64,000 bases of DNA from Flammulina velutipes (Eukaryota > Basidiomycota > Agaricomycetes > Agaricales > Physalacriaceae). Position 1 is the first letter of the stretch. Each line of letters begins with the position of its first letter. Under the pieces are notes generated by a model. That model made no database searches. It was not told the DNA's origin and saw nothing but the letters and a program-made list of their open reading frames with translations. Of this stretch, positions 1-11,249 are shown piece by piece. A program made the translations under genes and the position numbers. Location: positions 2,356,001 to 2,420,000 of the forward strand of contig CM022372.1 of NCBI GenBank assembly GCA_011800155.1, written 5' to 3'.

Positions 1-63
1 ACTGGTACAATATGTAAGTCTGTAACTAAATTCTGCTAGATAGATGCTATATACAAGTGTATC

Positions 64-1129
64 TCAATCACGGCACATGTCGGCTACGATTTTAGAAACG
101 GCAAGATGATCCTCGCGATCCAACGGACGTTCCGCCAAATATTCGGCATATGCATGCCCCAACGCGTCAGGATGCACCTTCGAAAAATCGGGATTGGTCC
201 TCGGGCAGAAGGGGCGATCGTCCTCGTCTTCGTCCTCGTCCTCGTCGTCGTCCTCGTCGTCCTCGTCGTCCTCGTCGTCCTCGTCCTCGTCCTCTTTGTC
301 TTTGTCGTCGTCCTCGTCCTCGTCTTTGTCCTCGTCCTCGTCCTCGTCTTTGCCCGAAGAAGACGATGAACGTGATGAAGACGACGATCGCGACGAGTGG
401 GGTGAGGAGGGTGAGCGGGAAGGAGACGGCGAAAGAGAGGAATAAGGCGAGGGAGAGGAGGGAATGTCACTACGGGTGGACGAAGGCGACTGCTTGGCAG
501 GGATTTTGGGGGGATCGACGGGAGCGCCTTTCGCACTGTCAACGGGAGATGACGAGCCTGAGCCCAAGAGGGGCTGGTCAGAGGGCTTTTCTGCCTTCTT
601 GAGAGGGCCACGAATTAGAGCGCCTTTGAACTTGCCAAATCGCTTAGGCTCAGGACGTGGACCTTTTTTGTCGAAGTCGATGGCATCCACATCGATAGGA
701 CGCCACAGACCGTGGTTCGTGCGGCGGTATCGAAATAGATCTGTCATCCAGAGCAGTGTAGGCCAGATGAATTTCTGGATTATAATAAGCATGTATATCA
801 TTCCGATTGGAATAGACTCACCATACGGCGACGGCGCACACGCAGCTTGAACACCTTTTCCTCCTCGTCGATGAGGCGTGCCAGACGAAACTCGACGTCA
901 AACGCCGTGAACAACTGCTTACGAAATTTGCGCTGCAGAGGAGGGTTTTTTCGGATATTGACAACATAGCCTCTAACAAACGGCACCATAAACGACTTCA
1001 TGGATGCCGTTACCCCCTGACGCGAGTATAAGCTAATGACACTAAGCACTGGAGGACAACACATACCTTGGGGGGTGGCGGAGTGAACAACAACGTTTGG
1101 CCGGGAATGAGCACCTTTTTTCTACCCAT
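64..1129 (-). CDS. Hypothetical protein with long acidic tail region
   Basis: Three exons on the minus strand (1129-1067, 1016-827, 740-64) join in frame to 309 codons plus stop. The start is the ATG at 1129 in MGRKKVLIPGQ. The middle exon is basic and helical (region FRLARLIDEEEKVFKLRVRR). The last exon is a serine/proline-rich linker followed by an almost pure Asp/Glu run of about 50 residues, and a short ordered C-terminus that ends MCRD. I do not recognise a domain. The composition (basic N-terminus, Ser-rich linker, acidic tract) suggests a nuclear or nucleic-acid-associated protein, which is inference only. It lies among other multi-exon genes of unknown function, all lacking metabolic signatures. 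Confidence 0.6.
218..357. repeat. Trinucleotide/hexanucleotide tandem repeat (tcctcg type)
   Basis: Imperfect tandem array of tcctcg and cgtcgt units inside the last exon of the gene at 64-1129. Read on the minus strand it encodes the acidic Asp/Glu tract, so its length probably varies between strains without breaking the frame. Confidence 0.8.
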
Positions 1130-1363
1130 GATAAACTTGCGATGCAGACTGAGGCGATTCCGGCGGTGAGACGGTACCCTACAGGCGTGGGAACAGCTAT
1201 ACAGTTCCAAATACAAGGTTTAAACTGCGAAGCGAGCAGTAACCACGTTGACCGAATAGTAAGTGGCGGTGGCGCAGACGCACGATGGAGCACGTGATCG
1301 AACGTGTTGACTTTGGAGCAAAAACCTATTGGTGCGAAGAATATACAGACTACAGAGATGAGA

Positions 1364-2055
1364 TCAGCTAAGCCCGTCGTCCGAATCTTCCTCGTCGTGC
1401 GCCGCCTTCTGAGACGTCAGGAAGCTTTCCAACTCGGTGTGGGACCAGCATGGAATGATGCTACACTCCTCGCCTGCTGCCCTGGCCTGATCGCACATAT
1501 TGAGCGCCTGCGCACTAAAGCGTCTTTCAGCAGGAATTTAACGAGAGTAAGGTAAACTTACGCCGACGAAAAGACCTGACGATAATCACCGCTCTCGTAC
1601 AAGTAGTAGGGAGTCGTTCGTGATGAGGATGCCTTCTGGGGGGAACGACCACGGAATGGTTGGGGAGCAGGAGAGGTGGGATAGTGGGATCTAGCCTTTT
1701 TGGTTGGTGAGGAGGCGGGAGTTGCAGGTGTCGACACAAACGAGCTATCAAGACGAGGGCCTGTTGCCTCCCTGTGCTTGTGCCGGGCGATACAGATGTC
1801 CCGCCACTTCGTCTGAGCGTCGGCGTATGAGTCGACACGGGTGGGCCTGGTTTCGTGTTGGGGGATGTCAGCGATATCACTGGAGAATATGTGAGTAGAC
1901 ATCCAACGTAGATTAACGAAAACGAACAGAGACGTATATATACCCTGCAAATCCCCTTGAGACTTGACGTAGTACTTGGCGAAGCTATCGACTTGTAGGC
2001 CTCTCTCTGAAGGCGCACAATAGAATGTCGGTGTGCAAGAGGTTTGGGGACGCAT
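1364..2055 (-). CDS. Hypothetical protein of a fungal lineage-specific family
   Basis: The model starts at the ATG at 2055 (MRPQTSCTPTFY) and ends at TGA 1364. A good intron (gtaagt to aaag, about 1559-1525) joins the exon ending VFSSA to a last exon with RFSAQALNMCDQARAAG and an acidic end. A second possible intron near 1940-1880 has good borders but shifts the frame against the open reading, so the 5' structure is uncertain. The segment YADAQTKWRDICIARHKH and the later YYLYESGDYRQ remind me of two-part fungal proteins related to the viroplasmin-like genes at 12-13 kb, but the diagnostic YVVxxGxxPG pattern is not clear. Function unknown. Confidence 0.45.
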
Positions 2056-2214
2056 AGTGATGGTGGGAGGCGACGAGATCAAAGCGGACTCAATTGGACC
2101 GATCAACTCCCCGGGAATGATGGCGAGCCATGTAAACTGTACAGTACCCAGAACACAAGGTTATTGCCGCGCAAGATATCGTTGCATGAAAGAAAGCATG
2201 TCAACTACCTTACA

Positions 2215-2895
2215 TTATGTACGTTTTTGAAATTCTAATACATTTGCTTTCTCCGCGTTGCACAGCTTGCGCTGCTCTGCCCAAACGAGCATATCCTCCA
2301 CATAACTTAGAATGCGCACAAATTTGTCTCGTGTGGCGGCACCCTCTTTCCAGGAATTGTGAGTGATGGTTCCCTCCTCTTTGATGCAATTTAGGTCGTC
2401 CTCGATGGCCACGATTAAGCCCGTGTACTCCGCCACTATATCCACGAGCATAAGTCGTCCATCCTCTTTGTTTAGTTTCTTGTACGATGCAAGTAGGGAT
2501 TTGGCGTACTGGGCGAGGGATGATCCAGCTACGGCCGTGAGATCGGTGTCTTGTACCCGGATTCGTCGAATATGGCGGCGAATTAAACGTTCGTTGATAA
2601 TACTGCTCGATTATGAAAGAGTTAGCCACACATCTAAACCAAGATGCGTTGAATCACGTACGGGACGGAAGGCGCTACACGGGGCTTGGTTGTTGCCCGC
2701 ACACGATCACCAACCTTCTTATCATAGTAGCGCCGCATTTTTTCCTGCTGTTCTGGACGGTTTCTTCGAGAGTCGTTAGTTCGACGGGAGGGTGAAGTGG
2801 TACTACGACGCTCACCGGTGATACCACGCCCTTTTGCGTGCACGCTCTGCCTCTAGGCGCTCATCGTCATCTTGGTATAGTTTTTGGCGACCCAT
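2215..2895 (-). CDS. Hypothetical basic, helical protein
   Basis: Three exons (2895-2816, 2763-2662, 2602-2215) give 189 aa in frame. It starts MGRQKLYQDDDERLEAERAR. The N-terminal 60 residues are rich in Arg/Lys/Glu (ARKRAWYHRNRPEQQEKMRR) and probably form a charged helix. The rest is mostly helical with no known motif. The basic N-terminus resembles that of the gene at 3504-4041 in composition, with RxRxxYxxR-like spacing. Such Arg-rich starts are common in fungal transposon-associated proteins, but no catalytic domain is visible. Function unknown. Confidence 0.6.
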
Positions 2896-3503
2896 GATTA
2901 GAGTACGTAGGCAGATAGTAGGAGTGAGCCAAGAACGCCGTGAGGAAACCGTGGGAATGATGCGGCATTGAATTAGCGTCTAATGACCTGAGGATTCCAA
3001 TGGGTATGTATGTACCTCGCAGTTTTGGAAATCCCAATTCCAACGCCTTCTGGGTCTAGCTACACCAGATTTTGTGCTCAGTAGACATAGAGAGTAGTTA
3101 TATACCATATGCATACCACAACTTGTCTGTTTCCGTCGTTAGAAGATTGGCGTCTAATTAAAGTCTAATGATAAGAAATGGCCTTCATGATCTTGTACGA
3201 GCGAATGAATTGCATTCCCCCATGGTTAGTGGGCGCCCTCACGGATATGATTGAACATTGATTATAGCTAATATACAACTATATAGTCATCATATGCCAT
3301 GAAATAACGACATAGCGTCGCATTAGCAGTGGCAAAAGCGTAGATAATAGAAACGCTTGTAGCGTACGGGTCTCTCGATCCAGGTCAACTCGCCATGCAG
3401 TGGCCTTTTTAGGCAAGTGGAGACAACTCGCCATGCACTGCGATGGCAGTTCTTGATCATTCACCACCACCTCCCATCGCCACTATCACTCCTTCGTCAC
3501 TCG
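2896..3503. other. Intergenic, no gene seen
   Basis: AT-richer spacer between two divergent genes. It contains a short repeated phrase, gcgtctaatg near 2974 and gcgtctaatt near 3150. I see no coding frame with splice support and no RNA gene. Confidence 0.5.
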
Positions 3504-4041
3504 ATGGTGCGCATCCTGTTGAAGGAAAAGACGACTCCAGATGATCGTCTCGAAAAAAAACGGGAGCGAAGCAGACTGTATCAACGCAGGTGCGTGTATG
3601 CTGGAACATATTATGGTCTCATCTAATTCTTTCCACAGGCGGCGAGAGGCGTTGAAGTTGGCGGATGCGGCGGAGCAGCAACGTATCCGCGAGCGGGACC
3701 AAAAATATCACGCAGAGTACCGTCGCAAAAATCGATGGCCCCGCATGATGGACGAGCGTCTCCGGCGCAATACGTACGTCCCCCATTCTTCTTGGCTCTT
3801 TTTCAGATTTACATGCTGCTCAAATAGGGAAGCGGAGCGTCGCCGTATCAGTCAATTGCGCTGCCCCGACGATGTTACTGAAACCGCCCGCAGGCTTCAT
3901 GGGGTATGGAACCAGGAGATTGTTTCAGCGCGCAAGGTACTTCGAGATGATGGTAGAGCGAATGGACTTGCTCGTGAGAAGGAAGACACAGATGATGGCG
4001 GAAATGGTGTGGACGACGGGGCAGGTGTATCAGACAAATGA
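3504..4041 (+). CDS. Hypothetical charged coiled-coil protein
   Basis: Three exons (3504-3589, 3639-3773, 3828-4041) join to 144 aa. It begins MVRILLKEKTTPDD. The middle is strongly basic and helical (DQKYHAEYRRKNRWPR) and the C-terminus is acidic and glycine-rich (DDGGNGVDDGAGVSDK). No domain is recognised. The last intron has an alternative acceptor at 3806; the one at 3827 keeps the long frame open. It ends 8 bp from the stop codon of the convergent gene at 4049-4631. Confidence 0.55.
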
Positions 4042-4048
4042 CATTGAA

Positions 4049-4631
4049 TTATTTACGCTTGCGCTCCAACTTCTCGCATTCTATCATGTAACCCTCGACC
4101 TGTTCTTCAAAACAAAAATCTTCCCACTCGTGCTCTAGCTCGTGATCAAAATACTCCGGCGTCATAACCACTTGCTCCAGTAGGAGGAGCTCCTCCAAGT
4201 TGTCAAAATCTTCGTCGAGGTCGTTGTCTAGCAAGATCAATTAGCACGTTGATTAATTGATGTTATGATGTTTGCGTACCATAGTAGTAGATTCCCCATG
4301 GCAGATGATCTGAGGCGTAGGGATCGTGGGTCCACGGTACTGACCCACATGTTAGTGTGATGACCGGCAAGGGAAGCTCAAACTCACGATATTCATAGTC
4401 TTCATCTGGATCCAGATCATGTTGTGTACTCTCCCGCTCATAATACGCCTCTATCGACGCCTGAAAAATTTCCTCCGCCTCGGTGTCTTCAACATATTCA
4501 ACCGGCATGAAGTAGGGGTCGTGGAAATCATCTTCGTCGAACGGGACATTACGAAGACGGCGGTGTGGAGGTCGGTCACCGTAGGGAGCAAATTTAGTGC
4601 TAGTGTGAGTTTTTGCCGTAGCCTTGGGCAT
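4049..4631 (-). CDS. Hypothetical acidic protein
   Basis: Three exons (4631-4388, 4339-4280, 4227-4049) give 160 aa with consistent splice phases. The start MPKATAKTHTSTKFAPYG is basic. The rest is very acidic, with many DE pairs and the motif DLPWG-like HLPWGIYYY at the second exon. No known domain. It is convergent with the gene ending at 4041 and divergent from the family P gene that starts at 4790, so about 160 bp would have to hold both promoters. Confidence 0.6.
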
Positions 4632-4789
4632 GCTGGTGGATGGAACGCAAACGTGCCTTGCGTGACAGGTGACACCGACCATTTATTTTCATCCTCTCTT
4701 TTCCAATCCTTCTTGTCTTTCGTCGTAGTCGGCACGATTGGACACGTCCCAACGCATCCTCGTATATTCAATCCTAAAGAGCGCCTGAA

Positions 4790-7142
4790 ATGATGACCCT
4801 GTATGTTGTCGCATGATTCTATTAACCACTACCCTAACATTTCTCCATCAGACCGCCAGCACCGTTCAAAAGGGGATGGCTCAAGGGTTCTCGTCGGACG
4901 TTCCTCGAGCAACACCTGGACGCGTTTCGTCTACAACGACGCCATGGCAAAAGTATAGGTCGCGAATATATCGACGGTGTTTTCAACAGCTTTTGCGTGG
5001 CTTATCCTTGGTGGCTGGGGATGAATGAGGAGCCGAATCCCTCGGTGGTTTATAGCGAGCAAGACCTACCAGCCACGGTGCTGGAACACAAAGGTGCCAC
5101 ATTGGCTCGGTTGACGAAGGTATGTCTCGGCGCGTTCACGTTGGATTTATTCTGACACAAAGAAAATTTAGGGCATACAGAACTACTTCGAAAGGTCGTG
5201 GACCAAGGCGGAACCTATCAACAAGATGACGAAAACGCAAATTTCTAAAAATCCCGTGGCTGCTTTGTTAGCCAAAGTCGGCGACGTCAAGTTTCATCGA
5301 CTACGGGGTCGTACGGCGGAGCAGATGTTTTCGAGTGAAACATTCAGCAGCATCCGCACTGATTTCAACGAAGCCTTTGCGGAGACAGGAAAGGATGGCA
5401 GGCGGGGGCGTCTTGAAGAGGCGGCGAAGAGGGTGCGCAAGGATTTCCAGGAGCTCCCGGAGGACGAACGGATGTATTGGGAAAAACGGGCGAAGGAGGA
5501 TGCCGAGGAGGTCGCTCAGGGAAAGGCCGAGTTTGCGTCTCTTCCTGATCGTCTTGGTCCAGAGGCCACGCAGGAGTAAGTCTTTGCTTGCCTTTATTAC
5601 CCTACTCCGACTGACATGGTACAGGGCGCTGGATGGCCTCGCCAACACCATGCAGCCTTTGCTCGAAGGGCTGTCTGCCTTGCTTGGAGGCAATGTATCG
5701 TTTTTTTGGGCAGGCCCGGAGCCGGCTAATGGTGGTCAAGTCAATGTCGTTTCGTACGTCGTTCTTCGCCTCATGTACACCATTATCTGACAAACGGCCT
5801 AGACTGCATGTTGGTTCAGACAAATCTACTATTCCTCAAACATTTGCAACTGCTGGCGGGGATCGTGGAAAACGCCGTCGCAAGATGGCCGAGGCGTGCA
5901 TGGGGGAATTCGCGATGGAATGCTTCTGTAAGTGGCTAGGATTATACAACGTCTACTCAAATCTGACTCAGACATGTAGCATACGCCGAACAGGAAGCGC
6001 GCGCACTCCCTAATGCCCTAATGCCTGGAACGCTGCCTGCGTTCATGCGGCAGCCTATACCTTGGAACGTGGCTGGTGGAGAATTATCCGTGGAATATAC
6101 GTCGGAGATGGCCTCTTCCCAGGCGCCTCTCGTTGCCATGCCAGTCCACTCCTCTCAGACGCCGCTCTTGGCCATGCCGTCCATCCCCGCATCGTCAACT
6201 GTGTCCAATAGTGCTGCATCCTCTGGCGGCAAAAAAAGAAAGCGTCAAACCAAAGAGAAGTCGCGCAAGCAGGCACGCACTGGCCACGAGGAAGAATCAA
6301 CTTCTGGAAGCAACAACGACGACAGCGACGACAGCGAAGACAACGACGAGAACATCGACTCGCGTTCACGCTCTCCTCCTCTTACACGATCGCAAGGCAA
6401 GCAGCCTGTCGTTCCCATTTCCCGATCCCCTCTCGAAGAGATCACCAATGTTGGACCCGCGGACAATTCAGCAATTGATCCGACCTTGCTCACCTTTACC
6501 ATCCCGACAAGCGGACCCCTCGATTCACTGCATCCCTTCGACTCCGCGCCTCCTTCTCAGATGCCCCCCGTGACGCCCATGCCGTCGGGAGAGCCTATGC
6601 TGCCGACGTCCCACAAGAACGGACGTACCAAGAAGGATCTCAGCAAAACACCAAAGCTCCTTGAGCATGCAGAGGCCTACCTTCGGAGTTTCAAGCTTCC
6701 ATCTTCGGAATGGACTTCTCTGACTGACCAGTACGTCGCGATGGAGACTGGTGGAAAATGGACTGGAAAACCTCTTCCTTCGCGTGGGCGCCCGGCGTAT
6801 GTTCACCTTTGGTTGCAGAATGCGCGTCTGATCGACCCATCCCTCCCCACGGCGGTTAGGGACGTAGCGAATGGATTTTGGCAATGGTGGGCGGCGATGC
6901 AGCCTGATTGGCGTAATATCTCTTTCGAAGACTGTCCGCTGCATGTGCGCCATCGCCCACAAGTACCTGACGATGCCAGGTGGGGTCCTCTTCAAACACG
7001 AGGCCTCAACGGTCATTTCACGACGCTCGCGTTACTGGCTTGGTGGGGGCGCGCATGCGGAGATGATGTTCTTGCACTTGGGGAATGGTCGGCGGCATTG
7101 GAGGATGTTGCTTGGGTTCTAACATATATTGCGTCGGTATAG
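4790..7142 (+). CDS. Family P protein, copy 1 (HMG-box-like, Trp-rich C-terminus)
   Basis: Six exons (4790-4800, 4852-5119, 5172-5575, 5625-5753, 5803-5927, 5980-7142) sum exactly to 699 aa. Order of parts: an N-terminal region with FKRGWLKGSRRTFLEQ and ending YPWWLGMNEEPNP (residues about 7-65); a helical segment with HMG-box helix-3 character, FQELPEDERMYWEKRAKED (about 190-210); an exon carrying VSFFWAGPEPANGG; a Ser/Pro/acidic linker with a KKRKRQ basic patch; and a C-terminal domain with FWQWWAAMQPDWR and TTLALLAWWGRACG. Copies 2, 3 and 4 share these parts and intron phases. The basic patch and HMG-like helix suggest a nuclear protein. The specific role is unknown. The tiny 11-nt first exon rests on one good GTATGT donor only. 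Confidence 0.7.
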
Positions 7143-8234
7143 GCTCTTTACTTTACTTGATTTCTTGCAGGCTATTCGGTTCCGTATTTTCTTGTACACT
7201 TTTCGGTTCGACTACTGCGTATGGTACATATAACTCATGCTTGGACTTGTACGTACTTACATCCGACGAATTTTCTTGTGCCTTCCTTGCTGTGTCAATG
7301 GCTGATTCCTCACAGTGCTCGTCGCCAGTGACACCCCCATAATATAGCCCGACCGAGCTACCTATATGTCAACGAGCGGTTCACCAGAGAGCAGGCATTG
7401 GATCGCGCCTTTTGGGAGCTGCAGGACCCCGAGCACGAGCGGGAGCGGGAGCGGGAGGAGGAGGCATTGGATCGCGCCTTTTGGGTGCGGGCTCAGGACC
7501 GCGACCACGAGCAGAGCAGTGCGGGTGCAGGTGCGGGTGCGGGTGCGGGGAGCGGGAGCGGGAGGAGGAGGAGGAGGAGGAGCGGGAGGAGTAGCGGGAG
7601 GAGGCAGAGGCGCGTCGTTTGTTGGGGGGTTGCGCGAGGGAATGTAATCATAGCTGTTTATTTACACAATTGTACCCAATTTTAGCGCCCGCTTTTCGTC
7701 GGGGTACTGCGCTGCGCCACACCGTCACGAATGAATCTGAGGTTGAATAGTATTGATTGAGTGTATATCTGAGTGTTTATGGTGAAAGACTACTGTAAGG
7801 TGTGACAGTTCTGAGTGTTTAGCCCAATTTGCGTGCGCTTTTTCGTCGGGGCGCCGGGCTGCGCCACATGCGGGCCGAATCTAATATCGCACAATACAAC
7901 TGCGTTTTGGGGTTTAAAGCTAACGGGGGACAAATGAGAGAATTTGGGAGTGTCTGCTGACGATTTTCTATCAAAAATTGTGTGGAACCACCTGCGCCAC
8001 TCTCGAGCCGGCATTTAGCGGATAGTGCTGTGATTTTACCGTGCGTCGGTGTTTGCCGGGTTCAACGGTTATTATTGTCATACGTTGCGCTATGTATTAA
8101 CCATATCCCCCGCATAAGCTAGTAAATAACCAGTAGTGAATAAATGAGAATTAGCTCAATTGGGATAGGCAAAATGGCTGGATTTCAGTGTTTCTAACCA
8201 CTGGAGTTGACAAAGGGCCCTGTGACTATAACCA
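7143..8234. other. Intergenic with low-complexity DNA and two imperfect direct repeats
   Basis: 7143-7360 is probably the 3' flank of the upstream gene. 7385-7620 is GC-rich gagcgg/gcgggt low-complexity DNA with a direct duplication of about 50 bp (gcattggatcgcgccttttg at about 7396 and 7467). 7673-7724 and 7820-7871 are a second pair of related segments, each with ttttcgtcgggg followed by ctgcgccaca. An open frame across 7400-7685 encodes only Glu/Arg and Gly/Arg repeats, so I do not call a gene. Confidence 0.5.
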
Positions 8235-8645
8235 CTACCTTTTGGCTAATATTACAGCATGGCCTGGACGTACCGATGCTCGTTTTTTCCGTTTGCCTGT
8301 GTCCTTCTGCAGATCATCTTCACCCTCTGAGTCTTCCACCTCCTCGTCTCTGCTTGGTACATCGTCGCCAGGGTCGAATATGGGATCTGTCCACGTATTC
8401 TCGAACTCTGCAGAAGCATAGTCGTCGGTTAGAGAAGTGGAGCCGGACGGATGATCGGGTGGTTGAGTCGCTTCAGGTGATAGTTGGGATTGGCTTGTTT
8501 CCAAGGCTTCCGTTGACGGTTGTCCGTGCTCATCCAGCGTAAAAGTGAATTCCTTGGTGGGCTGTCCATTTTCGTCGGTTTGCTCCCATATGTTAGGTTG
8601 AGTTGGCGCGACTTTGGATTTTCGGGGCCGTCCACGACGAGACAT
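8235..8645 (-). CDS. Short protein with N-terminal AT-hook; possible transposase N-terminal fragment
   Basis: Single open frame of 136 aa that starts MSRRGRPRKSKV, where RGRPRK is an AT-hook-like minor-groove binding motif. It continues with a Gln/Glu/Thr-rich acidic region and a basic patch GKRKKRASVRP before the stop. The composition, an N-terminal basic patch, a W-containing segment (NIWEQTDENGQP) and a KRKKR tract, is like what I remember of the N-termini of fungal KDZ-type transposases, but the cysteine clusters and RNase H-fold core are absent. It may be a truncated remnant or an independent small gene. Low certainty. Confidence 0.35.
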   Translation of the reverse strand: MSRRGRPRKSKVAPTQPNIWEQTDENGQPTKEFTFTLDEHGQPSTEALETSQSQLSPEATQPPDHPSGSTSLTDDYASAEFENTWTDPIFDPGDDVPSRDEEVEDSEGEDDLQKDTGKRKKRASVRPGHAVILAKR

Positions 8646-8990
8646 CAGCAGGAGACTCAGAGATCAAACACGAAGCAAAGGGGAGAATGTTGGACATGGC
8701 GGTTGGTCAGGAACTTAGCACACGTGGTATTCATCATAGATTTGATCCATCATTATACTGACCCAGATATGGAAACGTATGGCTAGTCTATGGCTCAGCT
8801 GCTGCAACGCCTGTCAGTCTATGCATTCATCAGACCACTGATTCGGGGTCCGCAAGTTCGAGCCGGACGACGGCTGCCTTTTATCTTTTGGAAAAAAAAT
8901 CATAATTGTATCATAACGCTAAATACGCGTCGCGCTCCTTTACAATCATTCGACATATGGACGCGAGAAGACAAGGGTGACACGATTGAA
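8646..8990. other. Intergenic with tRNA-like remnant
   Basis: Around 8788-8884 are an A-box-like tggctcagctgctgc, a B-box-like aagttcgagcc and a T-run terminator (ccttttat). The acceptor and T stems do not pair, so it is at best a degenerate tRNA or tRNA-derived SINE head. Nothing else is visible. Confidence 0.3.
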
Positions 8991-9704
8991 CTACACTATC
9001 GACATAAGCCAACGTGCCTCCAATGTGACGAATATGCGGCACTGTTCATCATCCGGATCCCCATCCTTCAACTTCTGGACGGTGTTGCTGAATAGTGCCT
9101 CCTTCACCCGCCGTTCGAAATGGCTGTGAGTGAGTTGAAAGGCATCGATATCTGTAACCAATGTATCACCTCTGTTACCACGAGCAAAAGTTGAGTACAT
9201 ACTCCTCATCGCTTCGGAAATTTGACCACCTCCGGTAATGGACGCAACATTCCCGAAGAGGAACACAAGCCGTCGGATAGTGGACCGCAATATAGCCCAG
9301 TTACCGCCTTCCGGAAGCCCAAGCGCCATGCGGACAACGTCACAGTATTGTGGCGTGATGCTGATGCCGCCAAGAACCTGTAGGTCCTCCAAAGAGCGGA
9401 CGTTCAAAGCTAGGAACTGCGGAATCAAAAACAATGCGTTGATGTGTTGGAGCTCTTCCCGAAGGTCCTCATTCACTGTTGTTTTGTCAGTGATAAGTAT
9501 GAGCACAGATATTAACAGAAAACTTGCCGAGGTCAGTTTCTCGTCCCAACGATGGACTGCACATGTGCTCCAAATGTGCCCTGAGTATTCTGTTGTTTGA
9601 AATATCAGCATAGCCCGCGTGAGCACAGATAAGGGAGGACTCGAGGACCTTTGGGCAGCCTTGGAAGGCAGAATAACGTACACGGTACTCATACGGAAGG
9701 ACAT
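8991..9704 (-). CDS. Hypothetical fungal protein (conserved DGDPDDEQCRIFVTLE end)
   Basis: The best model has three exons (9704-9695, 9589-9524, 9475-8991) and 186 aa. The last exon is the solid part: a well-ordered alpha/beta-looking domain with LEDLQVLGGISITPQYCDVV, FGNVASITGGGQ and the end KDGDPDDEQCRIFVTLE. I do not recognise a named domain. The short first exon depends on a gtatga donor. A TATA-like tatataat lies about 80 bp upstream of the start. It follows the gene at 9971-11249 on the same strand. The pair may belong to one recurrent accessory neighbourhood. Confidence 0.6.
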   Translation of the reverse strand: MSFRMSTVYVILPSKAAQRSSSPPLSVLTRAMLIFQTTEYSGHIWSTCAVHRWDEKLTSASFLLISVLILITDKTTVNEDLREELQHINALFLIPQFLALNVRSLEDLQVLGGISITPQYCDVVRMALGLPEGGNWAILRSTIRRLVFLFGNVASITGGGQISEAMRSMYSTFARGNRGDTLVTDIDAFQLTHSHFERRVKEALFSNTVQKLKDGDPDDEQCRIFVTLEARWLMSIV

Positions 9705-9780
9705 GGGAGGTAGAACGCGACGGGGATGATGATCTGAGACGTGAGACACAACTTTCAGTGACCTAACGTGCGTGCATCCA

Positions 9781-9790
9781 ATATTATATA
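9781..9790 (-). promoter_or_regulatory. TATA-like element of the gene at 8991-9704
   Basis: Minus-strand tatataatat lies 77 bp upstream of the proposed ATG at 9704, a usual distance for fungal TATA boxes. Confidence 0.45.
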
Positions 9791-9970
9791 TCCACCATGC
9801 CCGAGCCCATTGGCAATCAACACGCATGTACAATGACAATGGCAGGTCGCGCCGGGACGCAAAATCAAATAGATAAGCATGACAAGGGCGACAACGTCCG
9901 CAGGAATCGCACCAGAAGGCCAAATTAGCAACGTAGTTTAGCAGGTGGCGCAATATGAAATAGAATAAGC

Positions 9971-11249
9971 CTAAATGGGTCTAACATATTCCGAAAGCAC
10001 GGTGAGAAGTCGGTGCCAGTCAATGGACTGAGGCTGAAGGTCCAGTGCCTGCAAGAGATCCCGTTTCAAAGCCCATCCTGCCATGCCCTGCACGTCCAGC
10101 GAAAGGTTGACGACATCGGCGTGAGTATACACACCAATATCTTCAAACTGCTCACGGAGGTGTCCAAGACTATTGTTATCGAGCATGGATACAACTTCCG
10201 GGTGGACATAGGCCTCGTTAGGTGGCTTGTACCAGCCAGGGAATTCCCCCATCTCTACGGGAACGGTGACGGCTAGCGTAGGCAAGTTGAGTAAACAATG
10301 AAATGTTAGAATAGCCTCGAGAAAACATACGAAGGTACATAATCGCAGCTCCGAGCCGATAGTTCGTAGGAATAGGGCGATGTGTGCGCATGAGCGTATT
10401 GATTTTCCTGCGAATGAAGAACTAATGTCAGTAAATTCAGAACGGTGTAGCGTAAGAGACTTACCGCTGTCGGTCAGAGATAGCTTGCTTGAGCGCCTCA
10501 GCTTTCTTGAGTGTATCCGCTTGGTTGAGCTCTTCGTCTCTTTTGGCCGCGGCAGCCTCTCTGATGATCCACGCCGCTGCAACCTCCTTGTGGATGGCAG
10601 CATTCTGCGCATCCCGCAACGTTTCAGCGGCCTTACCCTTGCGAGCTGCCTCCAATTTCCGGGCTGCCTCTACCTTCTTGTTGCTCGAAGCCTTCCATGT
10701 CGCCATGTTCTTCCTAGCCTTGTCGTTGCTGCCGGTATTTTCTTCCCTGTAGCAATATCCAGTTCAATGAGCAAGTGTTTGCAAGAAGAGCATTACTTAC
10801 GTGTGAGGTTCACTGGTGGTGGCGACCGTTTTCGCTACGACTGAATCGTTCCGCTGAACCTCGCTCGCGTCCTGCTGGGACGTGGCAGGTTTGCGTGTAG
10901 ACGCACTCGATGTGGCTTGTCCTTGCCCCGCGGTCAGAATTTTATTCACTGTCTTAGCTGGAGAGCGAAGCGTCAGAGTGTGTAGATAATAGAGTGGCAC
11001 AGAAGATAACTTGCCATGCTTCTTGTCAACAAAGGTCAAAGTCGTCTGTGCTTGTCCTGGAAAGTGACTCAGCGTAACTCTAGCTTTCGAACTGGGCTGA
11101 CGACGCCTTCGCGTGCTCGAGGGAGGTGTTGGAGAGGCTTGTTGGGTGTGACCCTTCGCGAGGGAGCGCATGGCAGAGAGTCGACGCAGATTGGCCACCT
11201 TTGTCGGAGAGGTGACAACTTCGACATCTGGGTCATCGGTAGGCATCAT
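9971..11249 (-). CDS. Hypothetical protein with long Ala/Lys/Glu coiled coil
   Basis: Five exons (11249-11015, 10957-10801, 10746-10465, 10407-10331, 10272-9971) sum to 350 aa. The start is MMPTDDPDVEVVTSPTK. Residues about 85-160 form a coiled coil of Ala, Lys and Glu (RKLEAARKGKAAETLRDAQ). The C-terminal 125 residues are globular and contain PGWYKPPNEAYVHPEV and WALKRDLLQALDLQPQ. The first intron is best read as GC-AG (gcaagt donor at 11014); retaining it would also keep the frame (57 nt). Function unknown. Ser/Pro-rich segments between the folded parts suggest a nuclear scaffold type of protein, which is inference. Confidence 0.6.

Noticed and set aside
150..602. Plus-strand Arg/Pro/Ser-rich open frames over the repeat
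   Set aside because: They are shadows of the acidic tract of the minus-strand gene; composition follows the trinucleotide repeat.
7366..7685. Glu/Arg and Gly/Arg-rich gene
   Set aside because: All frames are open because of a gcggga repeat; no start context, introns or ordered region.
8785..8885. tRNA gene with A-box, B-box and T-run
   Set aside because: Acceptor and T stems do not pair and the T loop is misplaced, so it is at most a tRNA-derived remnant.
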